DNA of 64,000 bases from Flavimobilis soli (GTDB lineage Bacteria; Actinomycetota; Actinomycetes; Actinomycetales; Cellulomonadaceae), in assembly GCF_002564025.1 (NCBI RefSeq), contig NZ_PDJH01000001.1, positions 2,418,001 through 2,482,000 on the forward strand, read 5' to 3'. The notes below the pieces were generated by a model. It worked only from the letters and a program-made list of their open reading frames with translations. It was not told where the DNA came from and made no database searches. The number at the start of each line of letters is the position of its first letter. Position 1 is the stretch's first letter. Of this stretch, positions 54,788 to 63,414 are shown in pieces. A program made the position numbers and the translations under genes.

Positions 54788-56632
54788 GTGCGAAACCCCC
54801 TCACCGCACGGCCTACCGCGGGACGCGCAGTCCTCGCGGCCTCGGTCGCTCTCGCCCTCGTCACCCCGTTCGCGGCCTCGTCGATCCCGGCGTTCGCCGC
54901 TACCGCGAGCTCCGTGTCGACGGCGTTTACCGCCCCCGCCCCGCGTCTCGACGCCGTCCGCCTCGACACCCCCCTGACCGTCCTCGACTCCGTCGCCGTC
55001 GCCTCGAACGGCACGGCTCGCGTCGACCTCTCGGCCCTGCCCGACAACGTCGTCGCCGCCGACCTGGTCGTCGAGGGCCGCTGGGCCTGGAAGGCGACGA
55101 AGATCTCGGTCGCCGCCGGCGACATGACGGCCGCCGCGAAGGCCGCGCCCGTCCTGACCACTCCGGTCCAGGACCTGGGCTCGGCCCAGAAGTCGATCTC
55201 CCTCGACGGCAAGGACTACCTCACGGTCCACAGCTCTGACGCTTCGGTCCGCGTGACCGTCAAGGTCGTCGGCTACAGCGTCGAGACGCAGCCGACGGAG
55301 CAGACGACGACGCTCGCCGAGCCGCTCACGGTGCTGGGCGACGTCTCCGTCGCCTCCAACGGGACGACCCGTGTCGACCTCTCCGCGCTCCCGGACAACG
55401 TCCTGTCGGCCCGCCTCCAGGTCGAGGGCCGCTGGGCGTGGAAGGCGACGAAGATCTCGGTCTCTGCCGGCGACATGACGGCCGCCGCGAAGGCTTCGCC
55501 CGTCCTGACGACGCCGGTCCAGAACCTCGGTTCCGCGCAGACGGAGATCGCGCTCGACGGCAAGGACTATCTCACGGTGCACAGCTCGGACGCCTCGGTC
55601 CGCGTGACCGTCAAGGTCCTGGGCTACACCTTCATGGGCTTCCCGGCCGAGAGCGCCCCGGCGCCCGCCCCGGCTCCTGCTCCGGCCCCGGAGCCGACCC
55701 CGACGCCGACGCCGACGCCCACCCCCACGCCGACGCCGACGCCCGCCCCCACGCCGACGCCGACGCCCACCCCCACGCCGGCGCCCGCCCCCACGCCGAC
55801 GCCGACGCCCACCCCCACGCCGACGCCCACCCCCGCGCCGGCCCCGGCTGAGCCGCAGCTCCCGACCGAGCAGACCACCGGCGTCCCCGCCGGCACCAAG
55901 CTCACCGTCCACAAGGGCAACCTCACGATCTGGGAGCCCAACACCGTCCTCGACGGCATGGACATCCACGGCATCGTCAAGGTCCGCGCTGACAACGTGA
56001 CGATCAAGAACTCGATCATCCGCGGCGCCGCGACCCCCGCGAAGGCGATCACCCACTTCGTGTGGAACACCGAGGGCAACAAGAACCTCGTCATCAAGGA
56101 CACGACGATCGCCTCGCAGGCGCCGTCGCCCTACGACAGCGCGGTCCTCGGCTACAACTTCACGCTCGAGCGCGTGAACATCCACACCGTCGTCGACCAG
56201 GTCACGATCATCGGCGACAACGTGACGATCAAGGACTCGATGCTCCACGGCAACAAGTGGTACGCGAACGACCCGAACCACAACGGCGGCCCGTCGCACG
56301 ACGACAACGTCCAGATCCAGGCCGGCAAGAACATCAAGATCGTGAACTCGGTCCTCAAGGACACGTACAACGCCGCGATCCAGATCACGCAGGCCCGCGG
56401 CAAGGTCGGCAACCTCACCGTCGAGGACAGCTACCTCGACAACGGTGGCTGCACCGTGAACATCGCCCAGATGAACAACGGCCCGCTCGAGAACGTCGTC
56501 TTCCGTGACAACGTCTTCGGCAACGGCCAGCGCATCGACGGCTGCGGCATCATCCGCCCGGTGACGACGAACGTCGTCTCGGACAACAACGTGTTCGTCG
56601 ACGGTCGCCCGTTCGTGCTCAAGCGCGGCTGA
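54788..56632 (+). CDS. Secreted parallel beta-helix protein with duplicated N-terminal domain
   Basis: Protein of 614 aa. A signal peptide (about 1-38, ending [10 protein letters not shown]) precedes two tandem ~95-residue copies of an unrecognised domain; each holds [20 protein letters not shown] and [21 protein letters not shown] ~65-residue Pro-Ala then Pro-Thr linker follows, a likely O-mannosylation target. The final ~250 residues form a right-handed beta-helix ([42 protein letters not shown]), typical of polysaccharide-acting or adhesin proteins. No clear lyase triad was seen. There is no sortase motif. GTG 54788 has no good ribosome site. Confidence 0.82.
   Translation: MRNPLTARPTAGRAVLAASVALALVTPFAASSIPAFAATASSVSTAFTAPAPRLDAVRLDTPLTVLDSVAVASNGTARVDLSALPDNVVAADLVVEGRWAWKATKISVAAGDMTAAAKAAPVLTTPVQDLGSAQKSISLDGKDYLTVHSSDASVRVTVKVVGYSVETQPTEQTTTLAEPLTVLGDVSVASNGTTRVDLSALPDNVLSARLQVEGRWAWKATKISVSAGDMTAAAKASPVLTTPVQNLGSAQTEIALDGKDYLTVHSSDASVRVTVKVLGYTFMGFPAESAPAPAPAPAPAPEPTPTPTPTPTPTPTPTPAPTPTPTPTPTPAPAPTPTPTPTPTPTPTPAPAPAEPQLPTEQTTGVPAGTKLTVHKGNLTIWEPNTVLDGMDIHGIVKVRADNVTIKNSIIRGAATPAKAITHFVWNTEGNKNLVIKDTTIASQAPSPYDSAVLGYNFTLERVNIHTVVDQVTIIGDNVTIKDSMLHGNKWYANDPNHNGGPSHDDNVQIQAGKNIKIVNSVLKDTYNAAIQITQARGKVGNLTVEDSYLDNGGCTVNIAQMNNGPLENVVFRDNVFGNGQRIDGCGIIRPVTTNVVSDNNVFVDGRPFVLKRG
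55660..55850 (+). repeat. Low-complexity Pro-Ala/Pro-Thr coding repeat
   Basis: An imperfect array of CCGACG and CCCACC hexamers encodes (PT)n and (PA)n. It is interrupted by three CCGCCCCC-type Pro-Ala units and is prone to slippage. Confidence 0.85.
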
Positions 56633-56648
56633 CCTCGCACGACCGACA

Positions 56649-56684
56649 GCAGGAGCCCTGGTCCGCACGGACCGGGGCTCCTGC
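56649..56684. terminator. Bidirectional terminator between convergent genes
   Basis: A 16-bp stem with one G-U pair and a short loop lies between the beta-helix gene and the convergent GT4-GT2 gene. Confidence 0.75.
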
Positions 56685-56713
56685 CGTGCGTGCAGCGCAG
56701 CCGGGCGAGGGCC

Positions 56714-58879
56714 TCAGGAACGGCGGTACGCCTCGTGCTGCAGCCCGAGACCGCCTGCCACGAGACCAGGCCCGCGCGCGAGGTCGCGCCACGCCGACGC
56801 GTCGGTCGCAAGGTTGCGGGTGGCCTGGGCGGCGACCCAGCGGGCCGCGCCACGAGCGGCGACGACGACGCCGCGGACGACCGACGCCGTCCGCACCCTC
56901 GCCCGCGCGACAACGCCCTGCGTGAACGCGAGCTCGACGTCGACCGAGCGATTCGCATGACCGTAGACGCGGGAGACGACCCAGCGCCGGTCGTCCCGCT
57001 CCGGCGGCACGAGGTCGACGACGACTGACTCCCCGCACGCGACGACCCGTCCGCCCGCCTCGGTGATGCCGCGGGTGAAGAGCGTGTCCTCGCCGCCCCG
57101 CATGCCCACCTCCGGGTCGAACGCGACGCCGAGCGCCGCGACCCCCGCGACGTCGACGAGGAGGTTGCCCGACGGCGCGCTGCGACGCAGCGTGCCGGTG
57201 GGGAGGTTGCTCCGCTCGAAGAACCGGCCCGCGGCGCTCCACGCCGAGGGCTCGTCGACGAAGCCGGGGACGATGCGCCCCGCGACGGCCTCGGCGCCGG
57301 TGCGCTCCCACGTCTCGACGAGGGGACCGAGCCAGCTCTCGCCCGGGAGGCCGTCGTCGTCGATGAACACGACGAGACCGTCGGCGGACGCCTCCTCGAC
57401 CGCGCGGGCGCGCACCGCCGCGATGCCGGGCCGCGGCTCGTGGACGTAACGGACGGGCAGGTCGGCCTCGGCCGCGACAGCCGCGACGACGTCCCGTGCG
57501 CCGCCGTCCGGGTCGTTGTCGATGATGAGGATCTCGGTGCGGTCCGCGAGCGACGGCGAGCCGAGCACGTGCGGCGCGAGCATCCCGAGGAGCGGTTCGA
57601 GGAGCTCGTTGCGGCGGAACGTCGGCACGGCGACGTGGACCCGCGGGCGGTCGGCCGCGCGGGGGTTGGCGTGCTCGGACAGCTCGACCGTCCCGACGGC
57701 CTGCCGCGCGCCGGCTGCGCGACCGCGGCGCTGCGTCGTGTTGCGACCGCTCGCCGTGCCGAGCACCGCGAGCATCTGCGCTGCGTAGCGGCGGGTCGAG
57801 AAGCGGTCGAGCGCGTCGGCGCGGCCCGCCCGCGCCATGCGCGTCGCCTGCTCGGGGTCGTCGAGCAGCTTCGCGACGGCGCGCGCGAAGCCGGGCGCGT
57901 CGCCCGCTGCCACGAGCAGGCCGGTGCGCCCGTCGTCGACGACCTCGACGAGCCCCTGCGTCGCGGCAGCGACGAGCGGGCGGCAGGCGAGGAGCGTCTC
58001 GACCGCCGCGTTGCCGAACGACTCACGCCACGACGGCGCGACGACGACGTCAGCCTTGTCGATGACCTTCCGCGCCGGGTCCACGTAGCCGTGGAAGGTC
58101 ACCGCCCCGCGCAGGTCCGGCTCGTCAGCACGCTGCTCGAGCTCGGCGACGTACCACTCGTAGCCGCGGAACGCGGAGCCGGCGACCTCGAGCCGCACGT
58201 CGCGGCCCTCGCGGCGCAGGTGCGCCACGGCCTCGAGCGCGACGTCGATGCCTTTGTGCGGGGACAGACGCCCGACGATCGCGACGACCGCAGGGTCCTG
58301 CGGACGCCGGATGCGCGGGTCCGTGGGCTCGGGGCCGCGGTCGGGCACACCGTTGTGCACGACGGTGGTCCGGCGCCCGAGCGACGGCACGACGTCGGTC
58401 AACGTGCGCGCGGTCGCGCGCGAGTTCGCGATCACCTGGGTCGCGAGCAGGAGCGGTGACGCGAGCAGACGGCGCGCCGTGCGGCCCGACGACTCCTCCG
58501 CCTCGTGGACGTGCGACACGACAGGGACGCGCGCGAGCCGCGCGCTCACGAGCCACGTCGGTACGACGACCGTGTTGACGAGCAGGACGTCGGGCTTCGC
58601 GCGGCGCAGCGAGCGCGCTCCCGCGACGATCGCGCGCAGCCCGGAGAGCGCGTAGCCGACCAGACCGCGCGCGCTCATCGTCGACCGGCGTAGCACCGGG
58701 AAACGCTGCACGACGACGTGAGCGCCCGCCTTGGCGAGCATCGGGACGAGCGGTCCGTCCTCGGGGACCACCACGAGGACCGACCAGCCGGCGGCACGGG
58801 CCGCGACGACGGTCTCGAGCAGCTGCAGGTCGCTCCCGTACTGGTCGGCGGACGGGTGCGCGATCATCAGGCGGGGCAC
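56714..58879 (-). CDS. Fused GT4-GT2 two-domain glycosyltransferase
   Basis: Protein of 721 aa with two catalytic domains. Residues 1 to ~370 are a GT-B/GT4 unit: VAIVGRLSPHKGIDVALEA and the nucleotide-sugar site PSWRESFGNAAVETLLACRP. After a Arg/Ala linker, residues ~415-720 are a GT-A/GT2 unit: HVAVPTFRRNELL, ILIIDNDPDGG and the metal-binding FIDDDGLPGESWLG. It probably adds two successive sugars to one repeat unit. The ATG at 58879 begins MPRLMIAHPSADQYGSDLQL. It is divergent from the flippase gene. Confidence 0.88.
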   Translation of the reverse strand: MPRLMIAHPSADQYGSDLQLLETVVAARAAGWSVLVVVPEDGPLVPMLAKAGAHVVVQRFPVLRRSTMSARGLVGYALSGLRAIVAGARSLRRAKPDVLLVNTVVVPTWLVSARLARVPVVSHVHEAEESSGRTARRLLASPLLLATQVIANSRATARTLTDVVPSLGRRTTVVHNGVPDRGPEPTDPRIRRPQDPAVVAIVGRLSPHKGIDVALEAVAHLRREGRDVRLEVAGSAFRGYEWYVAELEQRADEPDLRGAVTFHGYVDPARKVIDKADVVVAPSWRESFGNAAVETLLACRPLVAAATQGLVEVVDDGRTGLLVAAGDAPGFARAVAKLLDDPEQATRMARAGRADALDRFSTRRYAAQMLAVLGTASGRNTTQRRGRAAGARQAVGTVELSEHANPRAADRPRVHVAVPTFRRNELLEPLLGMLAPHVLGSPSLADRTEILIIDNDPDGGARDVVAAVAAEADLPVRYVHEPRPGIAAVRARAVEEASADGLVVFIDDDGLPGESWLGPLVETWERTGAEAVAGRIVPGFVDEPSAWSAAGRFFERSNLPTGTLRRSAPSGNLLVDVAGVAALGVAFDPEVGMRGGEDTLFTRGITEAGGRVVACGESVVVDLVPPERDDRRWVVSRVYGHANRSVDVELAFTQGVVARARVRTASVVRGVVVAARGAARWVAAQATRNLATDASAWRDLARGPGLVAGGLGLQHEAYRRS

Positions 58880-59138
58880 GGCATGACCTCGTACGGGAGG
58901 GAACGGTGGTTGTCCGCGAGTCTATGAACGACCCGGAGTGCCGGACGGGATCGCAGGACGATCTCACCCTCACCCTCACGCCGGCGTCGCCCGACCACGC
59001 TCCCGGCGCCGCCCGCAGCAGCGCCGTCGCCCCCGGCGACCTGCAGGGTCGCCCCCGGTTCACCCGCAGACCGCCGGGCTGCGACGACCCGCAGAACTAG
59101 ACTTCCAGCGGTCAGGGACAGCAGGGGGACGGGGACAC

Positions 59139-60593
59139 GTGGACGAGCTCGGACGGTCGGCGGCACGCGGCGCGGGCATCACCTTCGCCGCCCAGATCGC
59201 ACGGGTCGGCATGCAGATGGCCTCGGTCGTCCTGCTCGCGAGGCTGCTCTCGCCGACCGAGTACGGCGTCATGACGATGGTCCTCGTGTTCGTCGGCGTC
59301 GGTGAGATCTTCCGCGACCTCGGCCTCTCGACGGCTGCGATGCGCGCGCCCACGATCACGCACGCCCAGCGTTCCAACCTGTTCTGGGTCAACACGGCGA
59401 TCGGCGCGGGGCTCGGGCTTCTCATGGTCGCGGCGGCTCCGCTCGTCGGCATGGTGTTCGACGAGCCTGCCGTCGTCCCGGTCGCCCGCGCTGTCGGCGT
59501 CGTCTTCCTCCTCAACGGGATGGCGAGCCAGCTGCGCGCGGACCTCGTGCGCACGATGCGTTTCGGCGCGCTCGCGGTCGTCGACGTCGTCTCGCAGGCC
59601 GCCGCGATCGCCGTCGCGGTCGTCCTCGCGCTCGCGGGCGCGGGCGTGTGGGCGCTCGTCGGGCAGCAGGTGCTGCAGTCGCTCGTGCTGCTCGTCATGC
59701 TCGCCGTGAAGTGCCGGTGGGTGCCCGACCGGCCGCGCCGCGGCGTCCCGATGCGCGAGTTCTGGCACTTCGGATGGAACCTCGCCGCCTCGCAGGTCGC
59801 CGTGTACATCGGCAACAACGTCGACAACTTCGTGATCGGGTCCCAGCTCGGCACCGCGCAGCTCGGCACGTACGACCGGGCGTTCAAGCTCGTGATGACG
59901 CCCGTCGCGCAGGTGCGCGCCCCCACGACGACGATCGCGCTGCCTGTGCTCTCCCGCCTCCAGGACGACCCGCCGAGGTTCGCCCGGTTCCTCGCACGCG
60001 GGCAGATCGCTCTCGCGTACCCCGTGATGATCGGGGCGGCGCTCCTCGTCGGCACCGCCGACCCGGCGACCCAGATCCTGCTCGGCAGCGGCTGGGTCGG
60101 CGTCGAGCCGCTCGTGCGTCTGCTCGCGACGACCGCCGTCATGCAGACCCTCGCGTACGTCGGGTACTGGGTCTACCTCTCGCACGGCCTGTCGGACCTG
60201 CTCCTGCGGTTCACCGTCGTGACGATCGCGGTCAAGGTCGTCTTCGTCGTCGTGGCGAGCCGCTGGGGTCTCGTGGGCGTCGCGGTCGGGTACACGCTCG
60301 CGCACACGGTCGAGTGGCCGTTGTCGATCCTGTGGCTGTCCCGCCGTGCCCCGATCCCGACGCGCACGCTCATGCTCGGCGCCGTGCGGGTGCTGCTCGT
60401 GGGCGGCTCGATCGCTGGGGCAGCCCACCTCGTGTCCGGGCGGGTCGCAGGGGAGTGGCCCGCGACGCTCGCGGGTGTCGCTGCTGGCCTCGCCGCCCTG
60501 GGGCTGCTCGCGCTCGTCGTGCCGCGCGTGCGCACGGACGTCGTGGACGTCGCCGCGATCGTCCGCACGGCCCTCGCCCGCCGGCGCCGCTGA
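59139..60593 (+). CDS. Wzx-like polysaccharide flippase (MOP superfamily)
   Basis: Protein of 484 aa with about 12-14 membrane helices. Family features are the N-terminal GITFAAQIARVGMQMASVVL, ARLLSPTEYGVMTMVLVFVG and VDNFVIGSQLGTAQLGTYDR. It would flip lipid-linked oligosaccharide units across the membrane. GTG 59139 follows AGGGGGACGGGG; TAGACT at 59098-59103 is a likely -10 box with a ~30-nt 5' UTR. It is convergent with the BY-kinase. Confidence 0.9.
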   Translation: MDELGRSAARGAGITFAAQIARVGMQMASVVLLARLLSPTEYGVMTMVLVFVGVGEIFRDLGLSTAAMRAPTITHAQRSNLFWVNTAIGAGLGLLMVAAAPLVGMVFDEPAVVPVARAVGVVFLLNGMASQLRADLVRTMRFGALAVVDVVSQAAAIAVAVVLALAGAGVWALVGQQVLQSLVLLVMLAVKCRWVPDRPRRGVPMREFWHFGWNLAASQVAVYIGNNVDNFVIGSQLGTAQLGTYDRAFKLVMTPVAQVRAPTTTIALPVLSRLQDDPPRFARFLARGQIALAYPVMIGAALLVGTADPATQILLGSGWVGVEPLVRLLATTAVMQTLAYVGYWVYLSHGLSDLLLRFTVVTIAVKVVFVVVASRWGLVGVAVGYTLAHTVEWPLSILWLSRRAPIPTRTLMLGAVRVLLVGGSIAGAAHLVSGRVAGEWPATLAGVAAGLAALGLLALVVPRVRTDVVDVAAIVRTALARRRR

Positions 60594-60610
60594 GCACTCA
60601 CACGACACGT

Positions 60611-60640
60611 GCGGCCCGCTCCCCGGAGGGAGCGGGCCGC
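60611..60640. terminator. Bidirectional terminator between flippase and BY-kinase genes
   Basis: A perfect 13-bp stem (60611-60623 / 60628-60640) with a CGGA loop. Confidence 0.8.
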
Positions 60641-60668
60641 GGCGTCTGTCTTCCGGGGCGTGGCCTCG

Positions 60669-62123
60669 TCAGCTGCTCTTCGCTGCGCGCGGCCCGCGCC
60701 GGGTCTCGGTCCCCGTGTCTTCCGGTGTCGGCACGGAGCGGCGCGACCGCTGTCGGCGGGCCGCCGCGGCGAGGCCGGACGGCTCGCTCGCGACGTAGCC
60801 GCGCGGGGTGTCCGCGTCGCTCGGGTCGGCGAAGTTCACGACGACGCCGAGGCAGCGCGCCCCGACCGTGTCGAGGGCGGTGAGCGCGGTGCTCACCTGG
60901 GTGCGACGCACGCGCGCCGATCCCACGACCATGACCACGCCGTCGGTCCGTCGCGCGAGGACGACGCCGTCCGCCACGGGCAGGATCGGTGGGGCGTCGA
61001 GCACGACGTGGTCGTACTCCTTCGCCGCCTCGTCGATGAGCTCCTGCATCGCCGAGGAGTCGATGAGCTGGGCGGGGTTCGGGGGGATGTCGCCCGAGAC
61101 GACGACGTCGAGACCCGGGTGGCCCCACGGCTGCGTGACGTCCTCGAGCGACGCCGAGCCGACGAGGACCGTCGTGAGCCCGACCGACGGCTCGAGGCCG
61201 GTGACGCTCGCGATCGTGGGGCGGCGCAGGTCCGCGTCGACGAGGAGGACGCGGCCGCCCTTCTCCGAGAGGGCGAGCGCGACGTTGATCGCGACCGTGG
61301 ACTTGCCCTCGCCCGAGATCGACGACGACACGACGAGCGTGCGCAGCTGGCTCGCCGCGCCGATGAACTGCAGGTTGGTCTGGATGCGTCGGAAGGACTC
61401 GGCGCCAGCGCCGTGCGGCTCCCCGAGGATCGTCACCTGGTCGCGGCGCGAGCGCTCGCGCGGGACGACGCCGAGCAGGACGCGGTCCTGGTGCGACGGG
61501 ACGTCCTTGATGCCGCGGACGCGCGTGTCGAGCACCGTGAGGAGCAGCGCGAGCGCGACGCCGACGGCGAGACCGGCGGTGCCGCCGAGCGCGACGTTCA
61601 TCTTGGTGTTCGGCGTGAACGGGACGGTCGGCACGACCGCGTCGGCGACGACGGTCATGGTGACGGCCGGCGTGTCCTCCGAACCCGAGGGAGCGATCTC
61701 CTCGACCGTGCGGGCCAGGCTTGCGGTGACGGCGTCTGCGACCTCTGCGGCAAGCGCGGGGTCGCGCGACGTCGCACTGATCTCGACGAACATCGTGTCG
61801 AGCGGCGTCGTGGCGGTGATCGTCCGAGCCAGCGTGCGCGCGCTCATGCCCAGGTCGAGCTCCTCGATGACCGGCTCGAGAACCGTCGGCATCGTCGCGA
61901 GCCGCGCGAACGACTCGACGAGGTTCTGGGTGTACATCGTGCCCTGGACCAGCTCGGTGACGGTCTCGCCGCGCGCGAGCGACACGAACGTCGTCGTCGA
62001 CGACCGGTAGGTGGGGGTGGTGGACTTCGCGAGCCCGAACCCTGCCCCCGCGCCGAGGACGGCGAGAAGGGCGATGACCAGCCAGCGCTTGCGCAAGGCT
62101 GAGAGGTATTCCATCAGATCCAC
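60669..62123 (-). CDS. Wzz-type chain-length determinant fused to a BY-kinase
   Basis: Protein of 484 aa. The N-terminal Wzz domain is flanked by TM1 (LVIALLAVLGAGAGFGLA) and TM2 (MNVALGGTAGLAVGVALALL). The cytoplasmic kinase has Walker A SGEGKSTVAINVAL, Walker A' VLLVDADLRRPT and Walker B VVLDAPP. Such proteins control polymer length by phosphorylation cycles. The C-terminus is Arg/Ser/Thr-rich and has no tyrosine cluster; only one Tyr (GYVASEPSG) lies near the end. GTG 62123 is chosen for the GGGG 5 bases upstream. Confidence 0.88.
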   Translation of the reverse strand: MDLMEYLSALRKRWLVIALLAVLGAGAGFGLAKSTTPTYRSSTTTFVSLARGETVTELVQGTMYTQNLVESFARLATMPTVLEPVIEELDLGMSARTLARTITATTPLDTMFVEISATSRDPALAAEVADAVTASLARTVEEIAPSGSEDTPAVTMTVVADAVVPTVPFTPNTKMNVALGGTAGLAVGVALALLLTVLDTRVRGIKDVPSHQDRVLLGVVPRERSRRDQVTILGEPHGAGAESFRRIQTNLQFIGAASQLRTLVVSSSISGEGKSTVAINVALALSEKGGRVLLVDADLRRPTIASVTGLEPSVGLTTVLVGSASLEDVTQPWGHPGLDVVVSGDIPPNPAQLIDSSAMQELIDEAAKEYDHVVLDAPPILPVADGVVLARRTDGVVMVVGSARVRRTQVSTALTALDTVGARCLGVVVNFADPSDADTPRGYVASEPSGLAAAARRQRSRRSVPTPEDTGTETRRGPRAAKSS

Positions 62124-62274
62124 GTGCACCCCATGATCGTCACCCGGCGCGGCGCTCCTGAGACGAGCGCGGGCACCGGGACGGGACCGCCTGTCCGGGC
62201 CCTGGTCAGATCGAACCACGCCCTCAGGACGTGGGGCCACCGCACGGGCCGCAACCACCCCCTGAACCACCCGA

Positions 62275-63210
62275 TCAGCCTGCCGACGGCGCGCCTACCT
62301 GCGGCGTCGCAGCTCTCGGGGTGGTCGCGGGCAGTCCGACGACGAGGGCTCTCAGGCCGCTGACGGTGCCCCGGACGGCGGGCACGACGCAGCGCCACGG
62401 GCGCAGCAGCTGGCGGCGCCCGCCACGCAGCACCACCTGCCGCGCGTAGCGGGGCGAGTGCAGCGCCCAGCGCACGCGGCCGCGCGCGCCCAGGTTGCGC
62501 GCGGCGAACACGAGACGGTTGCGGGTGTTGAAGAAGTAGTAGAGCGGCGACTTGCTCGGCGAGCCCGCGCCGGCCTGCGTCCCGCCGGCGTCGTGCACGC
62601 AGCGCAGGTCGCGTGCGACGTCGACCCGGCCGCCCGCAGCATGCCACCGCCACGCGACGTCGACGTCCTCCCAGTACAAGAAGTAGTCGCTCGCGAAGCC
62701 GCCCAGCGTCTCCCACGCGCCGCGCGCCATCGCGAGGCACGCGCCCGTGAGCCACGCGAGCCCGGACGACGACGCCGCGCCGGTCGGCATGCCCGTGCGG
62801 CGGTCGACGTAGCCGATCGTGAAGGCGGGCCGACCGTCGCCGTGCACCATCTGCGGCACGAGGAGCAGGGACTCGTCCTCCTCGACCCGTCGCGCGAGCT
62901 CGTCGGCGTCCTCGACGGACACGCGCGCGTCAGGGTTGAGCAGCACGATCGCGTTCGGCTCGGTGACCGTGCGGGCCGCCGCGACGCCGGCCGCGCAGCC
63001 GTCGCCGAAACCGAGGTTGTGGTCCGGCTCGACGAGCAGCCAACCGTGCTGGTCCGCGAGGGACCGCACACGGGCGCGCTCCTCGGTCGTCGTCGGGTTG
63101 TCCACCACGACGACGGTCCAGCCCGGCGTGCTCGCGCGCCCCCAGGCCGCGAGGTTCTCCGCGAGCAGGGCGGACGACCCGTAGCTCACGACGACGAGTG
63201 CTCGGCTCAT
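62275..63210 (-). CDS. GT2-family glycosyltransferase (rhamnosyltransferase-like)
   Basis: Protein of 311 aa, MSRALVVVSYGSSALLAENL. GT-A features are VVVVDNPTTTEE, NLGFGDGCAAGVAAA, the metal motif VLLNPDARVS, LTGACLAMARGAWETLGGFA and DYFLYWEDVDVAWRWHAAGG. It resembles WbbL-type rhamnosyltransferases. GGAGGGGG precedes the ATG. It is 152 bases upstream of the BY-kinase on the same strand; the gap holds no gene. Confidence 0.9.
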   Translation of the reverse strand: MSRALVVVSYGSSALLAENLAAWGRASTPGWTVVVVDNPTTTEERARVRSLADQHGWLLVEPDHNLGFGDGCAAGVAAARTVTEPNAIVLLNPDARVSVEDADELARRVEEDESLLLVPQMVHGDGRPAFTIGYVDRRTGMPTGAASSSGLAWLTGACLAMARGAWETLGGFASDYFLYWEDVDVAWRWHAAGGRVDVARDLRCVHDAGGTQAGAGSPSKSPLYYFFNTRNRLVFAARNLGARGRVRWALHSPRYARQVVLRGGRRQLLRPWRCVVPAVRGTVSGLRALVVGLPATTPRAATPQVGAPSAG

Positions 63211-63227
63211 GCCCCCTCCAGTCTCGC

Positions 63228-63249
63228 GAACGTTCCCTGAGCAACGTTC
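63228..63249. promoter_or_regulatory. GAACGTT-N8-AACGTTC inverted repeat upstream of the GT2 gene
   Basis: Two 7-bp arms, GAACGTT (63228-63234) and AACGTTC (63243-63249), lie between a TAGCGT -10-like box (minus strand, near 63257-63252) and the start of the minus-strand GT2 gene. It is a possible operator. Confidence 0.45.
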
Positions 63250-63414
63250 ACGCTAGCCGGGCTCGTCCGCCCCGGGCGGGCTCGCCCTGGGTGAAGGACG
63301 GGTGACGCACGGGTGAGGTTGCGCGACACCTGTGCGCCGCAGGCGTCGGCCGGGAGCACGATTCAGTCACCTGTCAGCCGCGTGCTGACGGCGTCGCTCG
63401 GGGGAGGACACAGG

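Noticed and set aside
58906..59100. 64-aa plus-strand frame between the GT4-GT2 and flippase genes
   Set aside because: It ends inside the flippase -10 box, has no ribosome site and no recognisable composition beyond high-GC bias.
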